Shown here in pieces: positions 42,667 through 46,976 of a stretch of 46,976 nt of DNA. Each line of letters starts with the position of its first letter. Position 1 is the first letter of the stretch. The position numbers and the translations under genes are program-made. The notes under the pieces were generated by a model. That model saw only the letters and a list, made by a program, of their open reading frames with translations. It was not told the origin of the DNA and made no database searches. This DNA is from Chryseobacterium sp. JM1. Lineage in GTDB: Bacteria; Bacteroidota; Bacteroidia; Flavobacteriales; Weeksellaceae. The stretch spans positions 1 to 46,976 of the forward strand of contig NZ_JPRN01000023.1 in assembly GCF_000737715.1 (NCBI RefSeq), written 5' to 3'.

Positions 42667-45415
42667 AACTTGGATTTTATATATCGTCCTATTATCACTA
42701 TTCCCGGTACTTATTTTTTCTCAACAGCAGCCAGGTCCATTGGCCAGTAAAAAAGATAGTCTAATGCCGGGAATGTCTACTTCTATTTCCTTTGCGCTGG
42801 AAAATAATTCGGATGAAAATAAAACCTATCATCTTACCGTTACAGCTTCAAGTCCTTTTCTTACCCCTATTTTAGCAAAAGCAGAGTTTAAAATTTCTGC
42901 GCACGAGAAAACAGTTTATCTTGTTCCCATCCGTATTTCAGCGGAAGCAGCACAGGGACTTTATTCTGTCATCCTGCATGGAACCGACCGTTATGACGGT
43001 ACGACTTTCACCAAAACTTCGAAGGTGATTATTTCCGGAAGCAGAAAACTCAGCCTTACGTCATTAAATTCACCGGAGTTTATCCGGGCTGGCGAAACTA
43101 TCCAGGCTTCTTTTCTTTTAAAAAATAATGGAAATGTTACCGAAACACTTATTTTGGAAAGTAAAAATGCCGTGGTAGATCACGATGCTTCCATCACATT
43201 AGGTCCGAACGAATCTAAAGTGATCGGCATTTATAAAGTTACCAATGCTGAACTAGGCCAGAATGAATTTCAGAATCTAAACCTGTCTGTATATTCTCAG
43301 GATAATCCAAAAGAAAATCAAACGGCTTATGTAAGTGTAAAAATTATATCGGTAAAACCTGTGGAAGACGATATTTATCACCGGCTTCCTGTTTCGGCAT
43401 CCCTGTCTTTTATAGGAATGAAGAATATGGGTGTTTATCAGGACGGATTTCAGGGGGAAGTATACGGTAAAGGAACTTTGGACAAAAACAATAAAAATCA
43501 GATTGAATTCCATGCAGTATCAAAAAACCCTGTTGAATTCAATTCTTTCACTCAATACGAAGAGTATTTCATTAATTATAAAAGAGAGAATTTCTTTGTT
43601 CATCTCGGTGATAAAACCTATTCTGCTTCTTATTTAACGGAGTTTGCACGATATGGCCGTGGAGCAGAAATCCGCTATGATTTCAAGAAAATCAGTTTGG
43701 GTGGTTTTTACAATCATCCCCGGTTCTTCAGGGATATTAAAGATGAATTTAATATCTATTCAACGTTTAAAATCAGAAAAGAGTCAGAAATCACTGCGGG
43801 ATATCTTTATAAAATTCCGAGAAAAGGAGAAATGAATTTCGGCAATATCAGGCTGGATTCTGAGGCTCATCTTCCTTACACGACAGGAAAATTCAGGATT
43901 TCAAAAAATATAGTTCTTTCGGGAGAGGCTGCGTTCAGTAAGACTGAGCAGATGGAAGGAACGGCTTATATGGCGCAGGCGCAGGCCACTTTTGAGCGGT
44001 TTAATGGAAATCTGATGTATATGCGTGCAAGTCCAAAATTTGCGGGATATTTCACCAATACCAGCACATTTAACGGAAGTATTCAATACAGACTCTCTAA
44101 AAAGCTGAATGTATTTGGAAATTATATCCAGGATGCCAAGAATTTCCAGCGGGATACATTGTTCTATGCAGCTCCTTACAGAAGTTTTTTGCAGTATGGA
44201 ATTCAGTACAAATATATTCCGAGTGGCCTGATTACTTTGTATAATGGATTTCAGAAGTACCAGGACCGTCTGGAACCGAAACAGTTTGATTATTATGAAA
44301 AGTATTTTAAAGTCAGTATTGATCAGCAGATCGGAATGTTTCAGGTGAATCTTCAGGGACAGTTTGGAAAAACCAATAACTACCTGAGTGGATTTAACGG
44401 AAATTCCAGTTTCTATACGACGAATATATCTTTTGAAAAATTTAAAACTTCGTTTAATGTTTATGCCAGTTATGCCATTACATCACGGTATCAGCTTCAG
44501 AATGATAAACAGGTGTATTACGGAGCGAGAATCTTCAGCAGGTTTTCGGATAAGACCAGTCTGAGTCTTTTTTATCAGAATAATTATATGCCTGAGGAAT
44601 ATTTCAGAGACCGGAATCTTTTTGAGGTTTTGTTCCATCAGCAACTATTTCCCGGCAGCGAACTTGATCTGTCGGGAAGATATTCTTTACAACGCGGTGA
44701 GCTGGGTAATAAGGATTTTATATTTTCTTTACGCTACACACTTCGCCTAAATGTTCCTGTGCAGAAAACCGCGGAGTACACTTCATTATCAGGAAACATA
44801 AGTAATTTGGGTGTAAAAAAGACAGAAGGTATCAGGTTGATGCTCGGCAACCATTTATCTATTACGGACAAGGATGGGAATTATCAATTTAAAAATATTG
44901 TTCCCGGCGACTATTTTCTGGAGATAGACCGGTCGACCGCCGGCATTAATGATATTACCAATATTTCTTTACCGGCTTCATTACATCTTACCGGCAAAGA
45001 GAATACGTTCAATTTCGGATTAACTACAGCATCCACTATTAAAGGAAGTATCGAACTTGCTGAAAATGATGATAAGGACCAATACAGTTTCGCTCATTAT
45101 CAGCCAAAAACAGAAAAGAAGAAAAGACAAAGCATCATCATCGAAGCATCCAACGGCGAACAGACCTACCGGAAAATAGCATTCATCGGTGAAACTTTTG
45201 ATTTCATGTATCTGCGTCCCGGAGAATGGAAAATTAAACTGTACAGAAATGGTCTTGACAAACGGTATAAAATAGCAACGGATTCTTTTCAATTTAGCCT
45301 TAAACCATCGGAAACACAGAATGTAGCGATTCATATTGTAAAACAGCAGAGTGAAATCAAATACCAGCAGGAAATGATCAAAGTTGGATATAATGAATTA
45401 AAAAAGAAAAAATGA
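42659..45415 (+). CDS. Usher-like outer membrane beta-barrel with flanking Ig-like and CarboxypepD-reg-like domains
   Basis: 918 aa. Signal peptide to about residue 22 (LLSLFPVLIFSQ). N-terminal Ig-like domains (~30-230: SISFALENNSDENKTYHLTV, PEFIRAGETIQASFLLKNNG). A long central region (~240-735) of alternating, aromatic-edged strands (FQGEVYGKGTLDKNNKNQIE, YFINYKRENFFVHLGDKTYS, VYYGARIFSRFSDKTSLSLF, FIFSLRYTLRLNV) is consistent with a ~24-strand barrel. A carboxypeptidase-regulatory-like domain follows (~740-810, SITDKDGNYQFKNIVPGDYF) and a second small beta domain (~815-905). This N-domain/barrel/two C-domains order is that of fimbrial ushers, although I see no direct usher signature. The stop overlaps the next gene's ATG (ATGA). 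Confidence 0.65.
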   Translation: MIKTWILYIVLLSLFPVLIFSQQQPGPLASKKDSLMPGMSTSISFALENNSDENKTYHLTVTASSPFLTPILAKAEFKISAHEKTVYLVPIRISAEAAQGLYSVILHGTDRYDGTTFTKTSKVIISGSRKLSLTSLNSPEFIRAGETIQASFLLKNNGNVTETLILESKNAVVDHDASITLGPNESKVIGIYKVTNAELGQNEFQNLNLSVYSQDNPKENQTAYVSVKIISVKPVEDDIYHRLPVSASLSFIGMKNMGVYQDGFQGEVYGKGTLDKNNKNQIEFHAVSKNPVEFNSFTQYEEYFINYKRENFFVHLGDKTYSASYLTEFARYGRGAEIRYDFKKISLGGFYNHPRFFRDIKDEFNIYSTFKIRKESEITAGYLYKIPRKGEMNFGNIRLDSEAHLPYTTGKFRISKNIVLSGEAAFSKTEQMEGTAYMAQAQATFERFNGNLMYMRASPKFAGYFTNTSTFNGSIQYRLSKKLNVFGNYIQDAKNFQRDTLFYAAPYRSFLQYGIQYKYIPSGLITLYNGFQKYQDRLEPKQFDYYEKYFKVSIDQQIGMFQVNLQGQFGKTNNYLSGFNGNSSFYTTNISFEKFKTSFNVYASYAITSRYQLQNDKQVYYGARIFSRFSDKTSLSLFYQNNYMPEEYFRDRNLFEVLFHQQLFPGSELDLSGRYSLQRGELGNKDFIFSLRYTLRLNVPVQKTAEYTSLSGNISNLGVKKTEGIRLMLGNHLSITDKDGNYQFKNIVPGDYFLEIDRSTAGINDITNISLPASLHLTGKENTFNFGLTTASTIKGSIELAENDDKDQYSFAHYQPKTEKKKRQSIIIEASNGEQTYRKIAFIGETFDFMYLRPGEWKIKLYRNGLDKRYKIATDSFQFSLKPSETQNVAIHIVKQQSEIKYQQEMIKVGYNELKKKK

Positions 45416-45936
45416 AACTGAAGCAACATATCTTATACTTGGTTTTTGGTCTCATATCCGGAACAACATTTTCACAAACCACAGTCCCGATGACCCTTCC
45501 TGTAGTCACTCTGATGGATATAGAACCTGCAGGAAACTTTACGTTGAATTTTACAGCTCCTACAGAAGCCGGACAGGCTTTAAGTCTTCCGGCAGCCAAT
45601 ACAACAAAGTGGGTCAATTATACATCGGCAATTGCACCTGGAGGACTGACAAGAAGAATTACGGCTTCTATCAATACACCCATTGCCGGAGTTAATATAA
45701 GGGTGCAGGCTGCTGCTGCTTCGGGAGCTGGCGGGGGAACATTAGGAACGTCATCAGGCCTTGTTACTCTCAGTACAACAGCTGCTACTATTATTACAGG
45801 AATAGGAGGTGCATTTACCGGAAATGGTGCAAATAACGGACATATGCTTACGATCAGTCTTTCGGTAAGTTCTTATGCTAATCTTTCAGCCCGTACCAAC
45901 ACCCCTGTTATCATCACCTATACCATCACAGAATAA
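45412..45936 (+). CDS. Secreted fibre-subunit-like protein, paralogue of 41189-41767
   Basis: 174 aa. Signal peptide MKLKQHILYLVFGLISGTTFSQ. It aligns end to end with the 192-aa protein encoded at 41189: LMDIEPAGNFTLNFTAPTEA, NTTKWVNYTS, AAAASGAGGGTLGTSS, GIGGAFTGNGANNGHMLTIS, and the final strand VIITYTITE. No cysteine in the mature part. The ATG overlaps the stop of the usher-like gene by 4 bp, so its synthesis is coupled to the usher. A minor or adaptor subunit is one reading; a second major subunit is another. Confidence 0.7.
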   Translation: MKLKQHILYLVFGLISGTTFSQTTVPMTLPVVTLMDIEPAGNFTLNFTAPTEAGQALSLPAANTTKWVNYTSAIAPGGLTRRITASINTPIAGVNIRVQAAAASGAGGGTLGTSSGLVTLSTTAATIITGIGGAFTGNGANNGHMLTISLSVSSYANLSARTNTPVIITYTITE

Positions 45937-45945
45937 AATTGGAAA

Positions 45946-46515
45946 ATGAAAATCAATAGTCGCCTTCTCAGGAATATACTTTTAAAAAGATATCTTTATC
46001 TCTTTCCATTAATAATGGGTAGTTGCCTGCAGGCTCAAACAGTGGTTCCCAGCGGAAGTGGCTGGACTGTAAGTGTGCCTGCTATTACCGAAGCAGGGAA
46101 CAACTATGCAGGAACTTATGCAAGTGCCACTAATGCAATTATATTATCAGGGACAATGCCAGGATCTTTTCTTAATCTTCTCTCTAATGGAGCAGCCAGA
46201 ATAAGCGTACGTTATACCCCCACGGCATGGAATAATGCGCTGCATCTCTATGCAAAAAGAAGTGGTGGAACGGCTACTATTAGTGGGCTTTGTCTTGGCT
46301 GTACCGCTACTGTCAATGGCGGAACAACTTATCTAGAAATCCTTCAGGCTACTGATACAGCATTTTGTACCATCAATTTTTCCGGAATTTTAGGGTTGGG
46401 TAACAGTGTATCCTACTCTGGAATAAATGTGCAGTTGCAGATAACCGGTGTTTCTGTAGTTATTCCTGCCACGTCATATAGCTCTCAACTCGTTTTCACC
46501 ATAGGCCCCAATTAA
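45946..46515 (+). CDS. Third secreted subunit-like protein, last gene of the chaperone/usher-like operon
   Basis: 189 aa. The signal peptide is preceded by a basic n-region (RLLRNILLKRYLYLFPLIMG, cleavage after LQAQ). The mature part starts TVVPSGSGWTVSVPAITEAG, contains a SGLCLGCTATVNGG loop and one more Cys (TAFCTINFSG), and ends SQLVFTIGPN, again an alternating hydrophobic strand. It is not an obvious paralogue of the two other subunits and is the only one with cysteines, which would suit a tip or anchor protein (inference). It starts 9 bp after the second subunit. Confidence 0.65.
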   Translation: MKINSRLLRNILLKRYLYLFPLIMGSCLQAQTVVPSGSGWTVSVPAITEAGNNYAGTYASATNAIILSGTMPGSFLNLLSNGAARISVRYTPTAWNNALHLYAKRSGGTATISGLCLGCTATVNGGTTYLEILQATDTAFCTINFSGILGLGNSVSYSGINVQLQITGVSVVIPATSYSSQLVFTIGPN

Positions 46516-46639
46516 AAGGATGTACATTCTGTATATTTTTTTTAATTACAGTGAAATGTCTCACGCAGATCTTTCAGATTGAGCGGATACCTTTTAATTG
46601 TGGAAAGAGAACAGATGGAAAATCCTGGTGTCTAGGTTT

Positions 46640-46700
46640 GGGCTAAAGCCTTTGCAATGGATATACAATGCAAGCGGGCTAAAACCCGCTCCTATTGAAT
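46640..46700. repeat. REP-like GGGCTAAAGCC / AGCGGGCTAAAACCCGCTCC element
   Basis: GGGCTAAAGCC at 46640-46650 and a perfect AGCGGG-CTAAAA-CCCGCT hairpin at 46673-46690 followed by CCTATTGAAT. I recognise the GGGCTAAA(A/G)CCCGCTCCTATTGA form as a dispersed hairpin repeat in Flavobacteriia. Confidence 0.65.
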
Positions 46701-46820
46701 ATTATAGGAAAAATATCGGAGATCAGTTTACAGATTTAGGACAAAAGCTAAACCAGTAAGTTATGAGTATTTAGGTATGGGCTATAAATGATGAAGTGGA
46801 TCAACGACCCGTTTATTGCC

Positions 46821-46853
46821 CATAGCTTATGGCTTATCGCTTATGGCTTATGG
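46821..46853. repeat. GCTTATG heptamer repeat
   Basis: CATAGCTTATGGCTTATCGC and following units give GCTTATG, GCTTATC, GCTTATG, GCTTATG with an exact 7-bp period. Confidence 0.8.
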
Positions 46854-46864
46854 TAAAGATAAAT

Positions 46865-46892
46865 GATGATTGATGAAAGATGATTGATATTC
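46865..46892. repeat. GATGATT heptamer repeat
   Basis: GATGATT, GATGAAA, GATGATT, GATATTC in series with a 7-bp period. Confidence 0.7.
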
Positions 46893-46896
46893 TGTG

Positions 46897-46934
<38 letters not shown>

Positions 46935-46943
46935 TTCTGCTCC

Positions 46944-46976
46944 CTCATTACTCATTGCTTATTGCTTATTGCTTAT
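46944..46976. repeat. CTYATTG heptamer repeat running off the window
   Basis: CTCATTA, CTCATTG, CTTATTG, CTTATTG, CTTAT: 7-bp period, cut by the right edge. Confidence 0.8.

Overview
The window looks like a chromosomal segment of a Flavobacteriia member close to Chryseobacterium (Weeksellaceae). The grounds are: A+T-rich DNA, no Shine-Dalgarno sequences, several Bacteroidota-type promoter boxes (TAnnTTTG), four proteins with type IX secretion (T9SS) C-terminal sorting domains, a SusC/SusD pair, DUF4252/DUF2807 and DUF6443 proteins, and the type-B L31 and GlmU-like proteins typical of this group. No tRNA, rRNA, CRISPR array, insertion sequence or prophage was recognised. This attribution rests on protein families, not on a database match.

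Layout. 1-5245 (minus): an RHS/DUF6443 gene cut by the window edge, a large RHS-like partner overlapping it by 4 bp, and a T9SS beta-propeller-like protein whose coding sequence has absorbed several intergenic-type small repeats. 5559-8506 (plus): a two-gene unit of a DUF4407 membrane/coiled-coil protein and a chimeric protease joining a Clp/HSP100-type AAA+ domain to an FtsH-type M41 metallopeptidase. 8639-10222 (plus): a secreted tail-collar protein, a T9SS protein and a KTSC protein. 10286-16968 (minus): an M43-like metalloprotease with T9SS signal, a PL8 polysaccharide lyase with T9SS signal, and guaB. 17156-20898 (minus): an ECF sigma factor operon with a probable membrane anti-sigma factor and DUF4252/DUF2807 envelope proteins. 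21530-23336 (minus): a GlmU-family protein and rpmE2. 23517-27811 (plus): a beta-helix lipoprotein, a MazG-like pyrophosphohydrolase, aroA and two small secreted proteins. 27914-29746 (minus): a phosphodiesterase-alkaline phosphatase fusion. 30129-33428 (plus): an SDR oxidoreductase, a WG-repeat protein and an Omp85/BamA-like barrel. 33834-40961 (plus): SusC, SusD and a phosphocholine-type phospholipase C. 41189-46515 (plus): a secreted fibre-like subunit followed by a tightly overlapping operon of a PapD-like chaperone, a large usher-like outer-membrane barrel and two more subunits.

The best candidates for undescribed systems are (1) the DUF4407 plus AAA(Clp)-M41 unit, which reads as a 'split FtsH' whose membrane part is encoded separately and whose motor comes from another AAA+ clade, and (2) the 41189-46515 locus, which has the parts list of a chaperone-usher fibre pathway built from proteins that do not look like classical Pap/Fim components. 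A third, genome-scale signal is a family of degenerate tandem repeats with a strict 7-bp period. They have different sequences but the same architecture, often occur as inverted pairs between genes, and have also entered one reading frame. A fourth is a convergent intergenic gap with three DnaA-box-like 9-mers spaced exactly 12 bp apart.

Several apparent TTG start codons (5541, 29758, 33819) lie inside TAnnTTTG promoter boxes, so downstream ATGs were chosen. This implies very short mRNA leaders for those genes.
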